Origin: Comamonadaceae bacterium
Lineage (GTDB): Bacteria > Pseudomonadota > Gammaproteobacteria > Burkholderiales > Burkholderiaceae_C
Reading direction: 5' to 3'
DNA length: 15,017 bases
NCBI GenBank assembly: GCA_947372005.1
Contig: CANBRV010000025.1
Coordinates: forward strand, 1 to 15,017
Positions within the stretch are counted from its first letter, which is position 1. Every line of letters starts with the position of its first letter. Below, in pieces: positions 1 to 7,244 of the stretch. A model generated the notes under the pieces. It did no database searches and was not told the DNA's origin. It was given only the letters and a program-made list of their open reading frames with translations. The position numbers and the translations under genes are program-made.

Positions 1-2540
1 GTGATGGCATAGTTGCGGTTTTCGCGCCACATCACGCCCGGTTCAAAAACGAGCTCGGGTTTGGCGATTTGCAATAGCGGAACGGCTTTGCCAGTGTTGG
101 TGAATACGTTTAACTGCGTTAATTCATCTAAGCGATGATTTTTTGTCACACTTGCTTTGGCGTCGCCCGCATAGAGTCGCATCACGATATCAATTTGTTT
201 ATCGCCATCTCGAAACGTCGCGACAGGTGCGCCTCCGCCCAAGGTGGCCGTGGCCTGCGCAATGGATTTACTCGTCACGCCAAGCGCCCTTGCTTGCTCT
301 TGATCAATGTTTAATTTAACGCTGGCAATAGACTCATTCCAGTTGTCATTAACACCCAGTGTGTGCTCATTTTTTTCTACAACGGCTTTCACTTTGTCGG
401 CAATACCTCTTGCAACGACAGCATCGGGACCTTCCACGCGGAACTGCACGGGATAGTTCACTGGCGGGCCGTTGGGTAGCAGCTTGGCACGACCACGCAC
501 ACCGGTAAATTCAGTTTTAAAGGCTTGCTCTAGCCTGGCACGCAGCACATCACGGCTTGGCAAGTCTTTGGGAATGACAATGATTTGTGCGACGTTGCTT
601 TGCGGAAAAATTTGGTCTAACGTCAGCACAAAGCGCTGACTACCCGCCCCAATATTGCTGGTGTAACTCACGGCCTCGGGTTGCTTTGCAAGCCATCCTT
701 CAATTTTGCGTACCTCAGCATCGGTTCTGTCGTAACTTGAGCCTTCGGGCAGCCAGACATCGACTAGCACTTCTAACCTTGAAGAGTCTGGGAAAAATTG
801 CTGCTCGACCTTGCCCATGCCCACAATGCCCAGCGCAAACGCTAGCACGGTAGCAGCAATAGTTTTCCATGGATGCGTGATGCACCACGTCACCATGCGG
901 CGCAAGAGATTGAGCGCTGGTGTGTTGAAAACGTCGTGGTGTGAATGGCTATGCTCGCCTCTGGAAGCCTTATCTGCTAAGGTCTGTGCACGATCTTTCA
1001 AAATTAAAAAACCCAAATAAGGTGTGAAAATGACCGCCGCAATCCACGACAAAATAAGAGCCATTGCCGTCACCGAAAAGATCGTGAAGGTGTACTCGCC
1101 TGCCGCCGATTTCGCCATAGCTATTGGCAAAAATCCAACCGCTGTGATGAGCGTACCCGTCAGCATAGGGAAGGCCGTGGCTTTGTAGGCAAAGGTTGCC
1201 GCTTCAAATTTGCCCATGCCTTCCTCCAGCTTGCGCACCATCATTTCAACGGCAATGATGGCGTCATCCACTAACAGGCCTAAAGCAATGATGAGCGCGC
1301 CTAAACTGATTTTGTGCAAATTGGTGTTGGTCATCCCCATCACTAAAAATGTCATCGCCAGCACCAGTGGAATGGTTAAACCCACCACCAAACCAGGGCG
1401 CCAATCGAGCACAAAAGGTGCATGCCAGCGCCCAAATAAGAGTTTTTTTGGAGATTCGTTTTTGTGTAGCCCAAGCGCTAAAAAGCTGACCACCAAAACG
1501 ATAACGACCGCTTCAACCAAGGTGCGTAAGAATTCATTGACTGACCCTGCGACCACACGCGGTTGATCTTGCACTTTGTCCATTTCAATGCCGATAGGCA
1601 AACCCGCTTCGATTTTGGCCTCAGCCACCGCGAGCGATTTGCCCAGCGCAATAATGTCGCCACCCTTGGCCATCGATACGCCTAGCAAAATAATATCCTT
1701 GCCGTTTTGCCTGATTTTTTGCTGCGTGGGTTCAACAAAGCCGCGCTTCACTTTTGCCAAGTCGCCCAGACGCACTGTCGTCACCCCGACTTTAATGGGC
1801 ATCGCCTCAAGCGTCGCCACTGCATTCGTTTGCCCACTCACGCGCACAGGCACGTTACTGCTCGTGGTGGTGATCGCACCGCTAGGCGCTACATCAAGTT
1901 GTCCTGTAATTTGCGCCAGCACGGCAGTTACATCAACCCCTTGCTGCGCCAAGCGTTGGTGGTTGAAATCGAGAAATACTTTTTCGTCTTGCACACCAAA
2001 GAGCTGCACTTTGGCCACGTCCTTCACGCGTAGCAATTGCTGACGCGTTTGCTCGACATATTCTTTGAGTTGTGCGTAGTTGTAGCCATCTGCACTAAAG
2101 GCAAACATCACACCATACACATCGCCAAAATCATCGTTAAAAAATGGACCCAACACGCCAGCAGGTAGCGTGCCCTCGCTCTTCATATCGTTCACCGTTT
2201 TGCGTGTGGTGTAGAAAGAGTTCGCAACCTCTTTTGGCGGAGCGCTATCCCTCAACTGCAAAATCGTCAGCATCTCACCTGGCTTGGTGTAGGTGCGAAT
2301 TTTGTCTGCGTAGGGAACTTCTTGCAGCTTTTTTTCAATTTTGTCTGAGACCTGCTCCGCCATCTGCTGCGCTGTGGCACCTGGCCAATAGCTACGTACC
2401 ACCATGGCACGGAAGGTAAATGGCGGATCTTCGTCTTGCCCTAGTCCAAAATAACTAAAGACACCACCCAAGAGCAACACGGCAATCAAGTAGCGAACGA
2501 GTGGGCGGTGATTGAGCGCCCAAGTGGATAGATTTGGCAT
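1..2540 (-). CDS. RND efflux pump inner-membrane permease (AcrB/HAE1-like), 3' end cut by window edge
   Basis: Proton-driven drug/proton antiporter of the RND superfamily, the inner-membrane part of a tripartite efflux pump. Reading leftward from ATG at 2540 the frame stays open to the edge, giving about 846 of an expected 1,000-1,050 residues; the last transmembrane helices are outside. The N-terminus has a first membrane helix (about 16-33) followed by QDEDPPFTFR, typical of a MexK/TriC-like subgroup. The proton-relay motif GLLVDDAII places the two aspartates at residues 425 and 426. A hydrophilic insert (about 358-384) lies between two membrane helices, and a His cluster (H530, H532, H534, H535) lies in the central cytoplasmic loop. 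The start has a good ribosome site, TAAGGA, which overlaps the adaptor stop codon 12 bases upstream, so the two are co-transcribed and probably translationally coupled. Substrate cannot be read from sequence. Family call is firm; subgroup is tentative. Confidence 0.93.
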   Translation of the reverse strand, partial: MPNLSTWALNHRPLVRYLIAVLLLGGVFSYFGLGQDEDPPFTFRAMVVRSYWPGATAQQMAEQVSDKIEKKLQEVPYADKIRTYTKPGEMLTILQLRDSAPPKEVANSFYTTRKTVNDMKSEGTLPAGVLGPFFNDDFGDVYGVMFAFSADGYNYAQLKEYVEQTRQQLLRVKDVAKVQLFGVQDEKVFLDFNHQRLAQQGVDVTAVLAQITGQLDVAPSGAITTTSSNVPVRVSGQTNAVATLEAMPIKVGVTTVRLGDLAKVKRGFVEPTQQKIRQNGKDIILLGVSMAKGGDIIALGKSLAVAEAKIEAGLPIGIEMDKVQDQPRVVAGSVNEFLRTLVEAVVIVLVVSFLALGLHKNESPKKLLFGRWHAPFVLDWRPGLVVGLTIPLVLAMTFLVMGMTNTNLHKISLGALIIALGLLVDDAIIAVEMMVRKLEEGMGKFEAATFAYKATAFPMLTGTLITAVGFLPIAMAKSAAGEYTFTIFSVTAMALILSWIAAVIFTPYLGFLILKDRAQTLADKASRGEHSHSHHDVFNTPALNLLRRMVTWCITHPWKTIAATVLAFALGIVGMGKVEQQFFPDSSRLEVLVDVWLPEGSSYDRTDAEVRKIEGWLAKQPEAVSYTSNIGAGSQRFVLTLDQIFPQSNVAQIIVIPKDLPSRDVLRARLEQAFKTEFTGVRGRAKLLPNGPPVNYPVQFRVEGPDAVVARGIADKVKAVVEKNEHTLGVNDNWNESIASVKLNIDQEQARALGVTSKSIAQATATLGGGAPVATFRDGDKQIDIVMRLYAGDAKASVTKNHRLDELTQLNVFTNTGKAVPLLQIAKPELVFEPGVMWRENRNYAI

Positions 2541-2552
2541 GGAATGCTTTCC

Positions 2553-3671
2553 TTAGTTCGTGCGAACTTTTTGACCTTCAGTCAGCGTGTGTACGCCTGC
2601 TGTCACGATGACCGCGCCTGGCGCTAGGCCACTGGTCACCGCCACGACAGCATCCGCTTCTGCCGCGGGAACACTGGCTGCCAGCGTAATGGCACGCTTT
2701 TTAACCACCCCGCCCTCTACCACCCACACGGCAACTTTGCCCTGCGCTTCCACCACACTAGCAAGCGGCACCAATACATTCGCCGTACTGCTAGAGGCCT
2801 TACTGGTTATGGTTTTTCTATTGATCGTAACGGTTGCCGTAGATCCCAGTGGCGCGGCATTTTGCGCATCGCTCAAACTAGCTTTAATGGCATAAGTGCG
2901 TGTCAGTGAATCAGCAATCGCAGAGACGTCGCGCACGGTCGCCGCCAAAGTCGAACCAGACTTAGTCCATAGCTGCACTTCTAGCGGCGTACCGCGTTTG
3001 ATCAAACCAGCCACGCCTTCGGGCACAGCAAACACGACATCTTTACCAGCGCCAGCAGAGACTTTCAGCACGGGCGTACCAGCAGCCACCACTTGCCCCA
3101 CTTCCGCCGAGAGTGCCGTCACCACGCCATCGGCGTCTGCACGCAGTACGCCGTACTGCGTGGCATTGGCTCCCAAGGCACTATTGGCCTGTGCCGCAGC
3201 CAATGCAGCGCGGCTAGCGTTAGCAGCGCCAATGGCTTGATCAAGCGCACCTGCACTAATAAAGTTCTGTTTGACCAACTCTTGCGAACGCTTCAAGGCT
3301 GCTTGCGCTACATCGTCATTAGCTTTAGCCGCAGCTACTTGAGCCAGCGCCGCATTGGCAGAGAGCTGCAAATCAGATGGATCAAGCCGCATGAGCACTT
3401 GGTCTTTTTTCACCACCGCGCCAATATCTACCAATCGCTCAATTACTTTGCCCCCCACACGAAAAGCGAGTTGGGATTCAACGCGAGGACGGATTTCAGC
3501 CGAATATGAGCCATTAGAAGTCGCACTTGCGCTACCGACAATCATCGTTTTAACTGGACGGATCACCTCAGGCGGCGCGGCAGCTGCTTGTGGCTTACAA
3601 GCACTCAGCACTAATGCGCAGATAAGAGATGCTGCGAAAATCGAATGAAGTCCAAGAGTGGAAGCGCGCAT
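2553..3671 (-). CDS. RND efflux periplasmic adaptor lipoprotein (AcrA/MexJ-like membrane fusion protein)
   Basis: 372-residue membrane fusion protein that would bridge the permease to an outer-membrane channel. The first 25 residues form a lipoprotein signal peptide ending in the lipobox LSAC, with Cys25 as the lipidated residue. Domains follow the family order: first lipoyl half (about 67-100), an Ala/Gln-rich alpha-hairpin coiled coil (about 103-165), second lipoyl half (about 170-205), beta-barrel (about 210-285) and membrane-proximal domain to the C-terminus. Length is normal. It is the first gene of the operon, with the permease start 12 bases after its stop. It is divergent from trhO; a perfect palindrome at 3708-3720 in the shared upstream DNA is a candidate operator. 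The ribosome site before ATG 3671 is weak. No local repressor gene (TetR or MarR) is present. Confidence 0.94.
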   Translation of the reverse strand: MRASTLGLHSIFAASLICALVLSACKPQAAAAPPEVIRPVKTMIVGSASATSNGSYSAEIRPRVESQLAFRVGGKVIERLVDIGAVVKKDQVLMRLDPSDLQLSANAALAQVAAAKANDDVAQAALKRSQELVKQNFISAGALDQAIGAANASRAALAAAQANSALGANATQYGVLRADADGVVTALSAEVGQVVAAGTPVLKVSAGAGKDVVFAVPEGVAGLIKRGTPLEVQLWTKSGSTLAATVRDVSAIADSLTRTYAIKASLSDAQNAAPLGSTATVTINRKTITSKASSSTANVLVPLASVVEAQGKVAVWVVEGGVVKKRAITLAASVPAAEADAVVAVTSGLAPGAVIVTAGVHTLTEGQKVRTN

Positions 3672-3707
3672 GGTGATCTACCCGAATATGAAAGAAAATG
3701 ATTTTAA

Positions 3708-3720
3708 GTTGCAGTGCAAC
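3708..3720. promoter_or_regulatory. 13-bp perfect palindrome between divergent efflux operon and trhO, candidate operator
   Basis: GTTGCA-G-TGCAAC is a perfect inverted repeat with a single central base, 36 bases upstream of the adaptor start and 44 bases upstream of the chosen trhO start. Its position and symmetry fit binding by a dimeric repressor, as TetR-family proteins do at many RND operons. No regulator is encoded next to it and I could not identify convincing -35/-10 elements, so the role is inferred. Confidence 0.4.
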
Positions 3721-3764
3721 AAACGACCGATCCATGCGACGAAATAGCTAAAACAAGACGTGAT

Positions 3765-4652
3765 ATGACAAGTCCAAACCAATCCCTCCCATCGACTTCA
3801 AAAGTTCTTAACATTGCGGCCTATCACTTTGTAGCCTTGTTGGACGCGGACGTTTTATGCCAAAACATCAAAGCCACGGCTGAGGGTTTAGAACTCAAAG
3901 GCACCGTTTTGTTAGCGACTGAGGGCATCAATCTCTTTTTGGCTGGCCAAGAGACGCGAATCAATCAGTTTGTTCGTCAATTATTAGAAGACGCAAGATT
4001 TACCAATTTGGAAATCAAACGCAGCTGGTCAGCAACGCAGCCGTTTAGAAAATTAATTGTCAAATTAAAAAATGAAATCATTCGCATGAATCACCCAACG
4101 ATCAAACCCAGTTTTGATCCTGCGGCCTCGGTGCGCGCCCCAGCGGTGGATGCTCACACGCTCAAGCGCTGGCTGGATCAGGGTTTTGACGATGCGGGAC
4201 AGCCTGTTGTTACGCTAGACACCCGCAACGCTTTCGAGGTGGACTACGGCACATTTGAAGGCGCAGTGGACTGGCGTATTGATAAGTTCAGCGATTTTCC
4301 TGCTGCGTTTCAGCAACACAAACCAGAGCTAGAGGGCAAAACAGTTGTTAGCTTTTGCACAGGCGGCATCCGCTGCGAAAAAGCCGCCATTTACATGCGA
4401 GAAGCGGGATTGCATGACGTGTACCAGCTAGATGGTGGCATCTTGAAATACTTTGAAGAGACACAAGTGACCACTGCTAACGGCGATGTAACCAACGTTG
4501 GCAATCACTACAACGGCAACTGCTTCGTGTTCGATGAGCGCGAGGCGCTAGGAGGCGATTTAAAACCCAAAGACTTGGGCGAAGAGAGCCGCTTTTCAGC
4601 CAGTCGGTTTTCGGCTAATCGTTTTGCAGTACCGCCAGCACATCCGATTTAA
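3765..4652 (+). CDS. trhO: tRNA uridine(34) hydroxylase, rhodanese family (TrhO/YceA/UPF0176)
   Basis: TrhO uses oxygen to hydroxylate uridine 34 of certain tRNAs to 5-hydroxyuridine, the first step toward cmo5U/mo5U wobble bases. The N-terminal acylphosphatase-like domain begins at VLNIAAYHFV, followed by GTVLLATEGIN, both family signatures. The rhodanese domain carries the catalytic loop CTGGIRCEKA with Cys198, then YQLDGGILKYFEE and NCFVFDER near the end. I chose ATG 3765 (295 residues) over the in-frame GTG 3714: the conserved domain starts soon after, and the earlier start sits inside the palindrome. E. coli TrhO is longer and ends in a Cys-rich tail; here that tail is absent and replaced by a degenerate RFSAS/RFSAN/RF repeat (276-289). 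The 3' end overlaps the convergent DUF599 gene by 38 bases. Confidence 0.9.
   Translation: MTSPNQSLPSTSKVLNIAAYHFVALLDADVLCQNIKATAEGLELKGTVLLATEGINLFLAGQETRINQFVRQLLEDARFTNLEIKRSWSATQPFRKLIVKLKNEIIRMNHPTIKPSFDPAASVRAPAVDAHTLKRWLDQGFDDAGQPVVTLDTRNAFEVDYGTFEGAVDWRIDKFSDFPAAFQQHKPELEGKTVVSFCTGGIRCEKAAIYMREAGLHDVYQLDGGILKYFEETQVTTANGDVTNVGNHYNGNCFVFDEREALGGDLKPKDLGEESRFSASRFSANRFAVPPAHPI
4590..4628 (+). repeat. Degenerate 15-bp tandem repeat at the 3' end of trhO
   Basis: Two full units (4590-4604 and 4605-4619) and a partial third (from 4620) encode RFSAS, RFSAN and RFAV in frame. The units differ mostly at third codon positions, so the duplication is not recent. The third unit lies in the overlap with the antisense DUF599 gene. 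Confidence 0.6.
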
Positions 4653-5313
4653 ATTCACGTCGATACAAAGTCATCAGCACAGCAGCAGTCGCCAAACAGA
4701 AAACAATAGGCGAGACGAACCAGCCGACAACGGCAAAGGCAAAATAATAGGCTCTGAGCCCATCATTGAACGACTCAACAGCCAGTGCGACTAACCTTGC
4801 AGCCCTTTCTGCAAAAGCCTCACGATCCTGTTCACCAGACTCAAACGCCTCAGGCGGTGGCATGCCGCCAATCACCAGCGCCACAAACGTGTACTGGCGC
4901 ATGCTCCAACTAAAGCGGAAAAAAGCGTAGACAAAAATCACGACCAAAGTCATCAATTTAACGTCAAAAATAAGCGCGCTGGTTCTAGCCACAAACGGAA
5001 TATCGCGTACCAACTCAACCGCTTTGTCACTGGTGCCAAGCACCGCCAGCAAGCCACCAATCACCAAGATAGTGGTGCTGCAAAAAAACGAAGGCGTGGT
5101 CGATAACGTTTGCGTAATCACCGCATCAATCATGCGCGGATCACGTGCCGTGGCTTGCTTGAGCCACTCAAAGCGATAGCGATTGGTGACCTGCAAGAGA
5201 GATTCCTCACTAGCATTTGCACGGCGTGCATAGCCTGCGTAAGCAGCCCAAGCAATGGCAAACCACGCTAAGGCGAGCCAATCAAAAACGGAGAGGAGGC
5301 TAAAAATATTCAT
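4615..5313 (-). CDS. DUF599 family inner-membrane protein of unknown function
   Basis: 232-residue membrane protein of the DUF599 family, whose function is not known to me. Hydrophobic segments lie at about 8-27, 76-96, 115-135, 140-152 and 190-218. Between them are a charged N-terminal stretch with a YRFEWLKQATARDPRM motif and the polar MPPPEAFESGEQDREAF segment followed by ARLVALAVESFNDGLRAYYFA, which is typical of the family. The start is ATG 5313, 73 bases after the flavodoxin-like gene, with no clear ribosome site. A REP-like hairpin lies in that gap, so it may be a separate transcription unit or sit behind an attenuating structure. Its 3' end overlaps trhO tail to tail. Family assignment is good; function is open. 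Confidence 0.85.
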   Translation of the reverse strand: MNIFSLLSVFDWLALAWFAIAWAAYAGYARRANASEESLLQVTNRYRFEWLKQATARDPRMIDAVITQTLSTTPSFFCSTTILVIGGLLAVLGTSDKAVELVRDIPFVARTSALIFDVKLMTLVVIFVYAFFRFSWSMRQYTFVALVIGGMPPPEAFESGEQDREAFAERAARLVALAVESFNDGLRAYYFAFAVVGWFVSPIVFCLATAAVLMTLYRREFKSDVLAVLQND

Positions 5314-5351
5314 GGCGCAATCATAAAAGAGAACCCGAACGCCATAAGATT

Positions 5352-5383
5352 TTTGTCATCCCCGCGAGGGCGGGGATGACAAA
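5352..5383. repeat. REP-like perfect hairpin (14-bp stem, 4-base loop)
   Basis: TTTGTCATCCCCGC, loop GAGG, then the exact reverse complement. It begins 3 bases from the stop of the flavodoxin-like gene. The GTCATCCCCGC...GCGGGGATGAC core resembles dispersed extragenic palindromes known from many proteobacterial genomes. There is no unpaired T-run after the stem on either strand, so it does not look like a standard intrinsic terminator, though such a stem can still stabilise or attenuate mRNA. No second copy is visible in the window. Confidence 0.75.
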
Positions 5384-5386
5384 TCG

Positions 5387-5929
5387 CTATGCCAACTTCG
5401 CTGCAACTTCGGCTACACGCTTACCGTAAGCCAGCGCCGTATCCAAATCACCTTGTGCGATTTCAGATGCTGGTGCCATCGCACCCGCTTGTGCCATCAC
5501 GCCCGTGAACGAACCAATACGGTTCAAGCCCTCGGTGATTTTGTACTCATTGGTCTCGGTCTGGCCAACCCAGATCATGCCCTGCTGCATTGCCAGCGTG
5601 ACAAAGTATTGCAACGTCGAGAGCTTGTCGCCACTCATGCTGGCCGAGCAAGTAAAACCGCCAGCGACTTTATTTTTCCAGCCAAGTGTGAACCATTTTT
5701 TGCTTGACGCATCTGCAAACTTTTTAAACTGCCAGCTCACCATGCCCATGTAGGTTGGCGAGCCCATGATGATCGCGTCGGCGGCATCTAGCGTCGCCCA
5801 CTGCGCGTCGGTCAAATTACCGTCCGCATCAATGGCGACTAGATCAGCTCCAGCACCTTTAGCCACAAACTCAGCCACACGCGCAGTGTGACCATAACCT
5901 GAGTGAAATACAACTGCTGTTTTTGCCAT
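5387..5929 (-). CDS. Flavodoxin-like NAD(P)H-dependent oxidoreductase (WrbA-related)
   Basis: 180-residue flavodoxin-fold protein, probably an FMN-binding NAD(P)H:quinone reductase or a related electron carrier in the cytoplasm. The FMN phosphate-binding loop is at residues 9-15 (HSGYGHT), after the first strand AVVF. The second FMN-contacting loop is GSPTYMGMVSWQFKKF (56-71), and a third is near GGFTCSASMSG (90-100). WrbA proper is about 200 residues, so this is a shorter relative; its substrate is not evident. It has a strong ribosome site, AAGGAG, 8 bases before ATG. It is the last gene of the pirin-doxX-flavodoxin set, 48 bases after doxX, and is followed directly by the hairpin at 5352-5383. 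Its place with pirin and DoxX suggests a role in quinone or oxidative stress, which is inference. Confidence 0.87.
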   Translation of the reverse strand: MAKTAVVFHSGYGHTARVAEFVAKGAGADLVAIDADGNLTDAQWATLDAADAIIMGSPTYMGMVSWQFKKFADASSKKWFTLGWKNKVAGGFTCSASMSGDKLSTLQYFVTLAMQQGMIWVGQTETNEYKITEGLNRIGSFTGVMAQAGAMAPASEIAQGDLDTALAYGKRVAEVAAKLA

Positions 5930-5977
5930 GAGAGTTTCTCCTTAAAGGCGATTAAAAATAAAACGAAATGTGAATCG

Positions 5978-6385
5978 TTACTTAGAAAATTTAGCATCCA
6001 AGCTAAATGCACCAGCACCCCACGCGACCACGCCCAATAGACCTCCTGCAATCGCAAGGTTCTTCATAAACATAATTTGATTGACCATCACTTGTGCGGC
6101 TTCCATCACCCAATAGTTATGGAAGATGATGCCTGAGACAACCGAGAAGATGGCAAGAATCAAGGCTGCTGCGCGGGCTTTAAATCCAAAGGCAAGCGCG
6201 AGGCCAAGACCGACTTCAACCAAGATTGCAACGACGGCACCCAAAGTTGGGGCCGGCAAACCTTTGGAAGCGATGTACCCCACCGTGCCGTCAAAGCCGC
6301 CAATTTTGGAGAGCCCCGCTGGAACGAAGAGCAGCGCGATGAGCAAACGGCCAACTAAGGCATAAGCGTTTTGAAATTTAGACAT
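5978..6385 (-). CDS. DoxX family inner-membrane protein
   Basis: 135-residue DoxX-family protein with four predicted membrane helices at about 8-27, 46-67, 70-90 and 106-127. Family hallmarks include the early R-LIALLFVPAGLSKIGGF segment, the ILVEVGLGLALAFG helix, and MFMKNLAIAGGLL near the end. DoxX relatives are linked to thiosulfate:quinone oxidoreductase and to redox or oxidative-stress membrane complexes, but the exact role of this small subgroup is not established. The ribosome site AAGGAAA lies just before ATG 6385. It is the middle gene of the minus-strand redox set: 34 bases after pirin and 48 bases before the flavodoxin-like gene, so co-transcription is likely. Confidence 0.88.
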   Translation of the reverse strand: MSKFQNAYALVGRLLIALLFVPAGLSKIGGFDGTVGYIASKGLPAPTLGAVVAILVEVGLGLALAFGFKARAAALILAIFSVVSGIIFHNYWVMEAAQVMVNQIMFMKNLAIAGGLLGVVAWGAGAFSLDAKFSK

Positions 6386-6419
6386 GATGAGTTTCCTTTG
6401 AAAAGTTAAAAAATGAAAA

Positions 6420-7133
6420 TTAATGTGTGGCTAAATCAAACACCAGCACCTCTGCGGCCTTGGCTTTAGTCAACCGAAGTAGCGTCTCAGCCTCTAACAA
6501 AGCAGCATCGCCACCCGTCAAAGATTGCCCGTTGACCGTAAGTTCACCCTTAATCAAGTGAACATAGGCCTTGCGAGTCGGGTCAAGCGCTAATTGCGCC
6601 GTCTCCGCCCCGTCAAATAATCCTGCGTAGAGCTTGGCATCGGCGTGAATCGTCACACTGCCCGCTTGCTGATCTGCCGCGTTGCCACTGGCAACCAATT
6701 TCAGCTGACCGAGTTTTGTCTCGGGCGCAAATGTTTTTTGCTCATAGCTGGGAGGAATACCCGTGACGTTTGGCTCAATCCAAATTTGCAAAAAATGCGT
6801 CTCCTGCGCAGGCGCATGATTGAACTCGCTATGACGTACACCCGCACCTGCACTCATGCGCTGCACATCTCCAGGAGGAATGCCTTTGACATTCCCCATG
6901 CTGTCTTTGTGCGCCAAATTACCTGATAGCACGTAGCTGATGATTTCCATATCGCGATGGCCATGCTCGCCAAAGCCTGTGCCTGGCGCAATGCGATCTT
7001 CGTTAATCACACGCAAATTGCCAAAACCCATGTGCGCAGGGTCGTAGTAGCCGGCGAAGCTAAACGAGTGATAGCTCTTGAGCCAGCCATGGTCCGCATA
7101 GCCGCGTTCTTTAGATTTTCTAATGGTGATCAT
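6420..7133 (-). CDS. Pirin family protein (YhhW-like bicupin, putative quercetin 2,3-dioxygenase)
   Basis: 237-residue bicupin of the pirin family, the same size as E. coli YhhW. The metal site is intact: H57 and H59 in GEHGHRDME, and H101 and E103 in VRHSEFNH, at the same numbering as I recall for YhhW. PGDVQRMSAGAGV just before is also a pirin signature. The second cupin (about 150-235) lacks metal ligands, as usual. Some members show quercetinase activity in vitro; the natural substrate is generally unclear. The start ATG 7133 has a clear ribosome site, TAGGAGAG. It leads a minus-strand operon with doxX and the flavodoxin-like gene and is divergent from the LysR gene, which probably regulates it. 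Confidence 0.93.
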   Translation of the reverse strand: MITIRKSKERGYADHGWLKSYHSFSFAGYYDPAHMGFGNLRVINEDRIAPGTGFGEHGHRDMEIISYVLSGNLAHKDSMGNVKGIPPGDVQRMSAGAGVRHSEFNHAPAQETHFLQIWIEPNVTGIPPSYEQKTFAPETKLGQLKLVASGNAADQQAGSVTIHADAKLYAGLFDGAETAQLALDPTRKAYVHLIKGELTVNGQSLTGGDAALLEAETLLRLTKAKAAEVLVFDLATH

Positions 7134-7180
7134 TGATCTCTCCTAATTTGCAACCCTTGTTTTTGATTGCGATGGAGGGA

Positions 7181-7208
7181 TTGTGCGAGTCGTTTGATGA
7201 TTTAAAAT
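7181..7208 (+). promoter_or_regulatory. Possible promoter of the LysR-gluQRS-trmB gene chain
   Basis: TTGTGC at 7181-7186 and TAAAAT at 7203-7208 are separated by 16 bases. The -10 matches the sigma-70 consensus at five of six positions; the -35 matches at only three. Transcription would begin near 7215, which fits a LysR start at TTG 7240 better than at TTG 7213. It is based on matching by eye. Confidence 0.3.
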
Positions 7209-7229
7209 CGAATTGTTTTCACGACATCG

Positions 7230-7244
7230 TTCAATTATTTTGAA
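7230..7244. promoter_or_regulatory. LysR-type box (T-N11-A) at the LysR start, candidate autoregulatory site
   Basis: TTCAA-TTATT-TTGAA is a perfect 5-bp inverted repeat with a 5-base spacer and contains the T-N11-A core typical of LysR binding sites. It lies in the pirin/LysR divergent region and overlaps the TTG start at 7240. From there a bound LysR could repress its own gene and act on the divergent pirin operon. Inference from position and symmetry. Confidence 0.4.

Noticed and set aside
1576..2043. Long plus-strand open frame (155 codons) opposite the RND permease
   Set aside because: It is antisense to a clearly conserved permease segment, has no recognisable family, and its composition follows from the codon use of the permease. 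The same applies to other plus-strand frames in 587-2419 and 2587-3648.
3714..3764. Upstream GTG start for trhO
   Set aside because: The 17 extra residues are not family-like, the start sits inside the palindrome at 3708-3720, and ATG 3765 fits the conserved N-terminus better.
5352..5383. Intrinsic terminator
   Set aside because: The stem is strong, but no unpaired T-run follows on either strand; a REP-like element is the better description.
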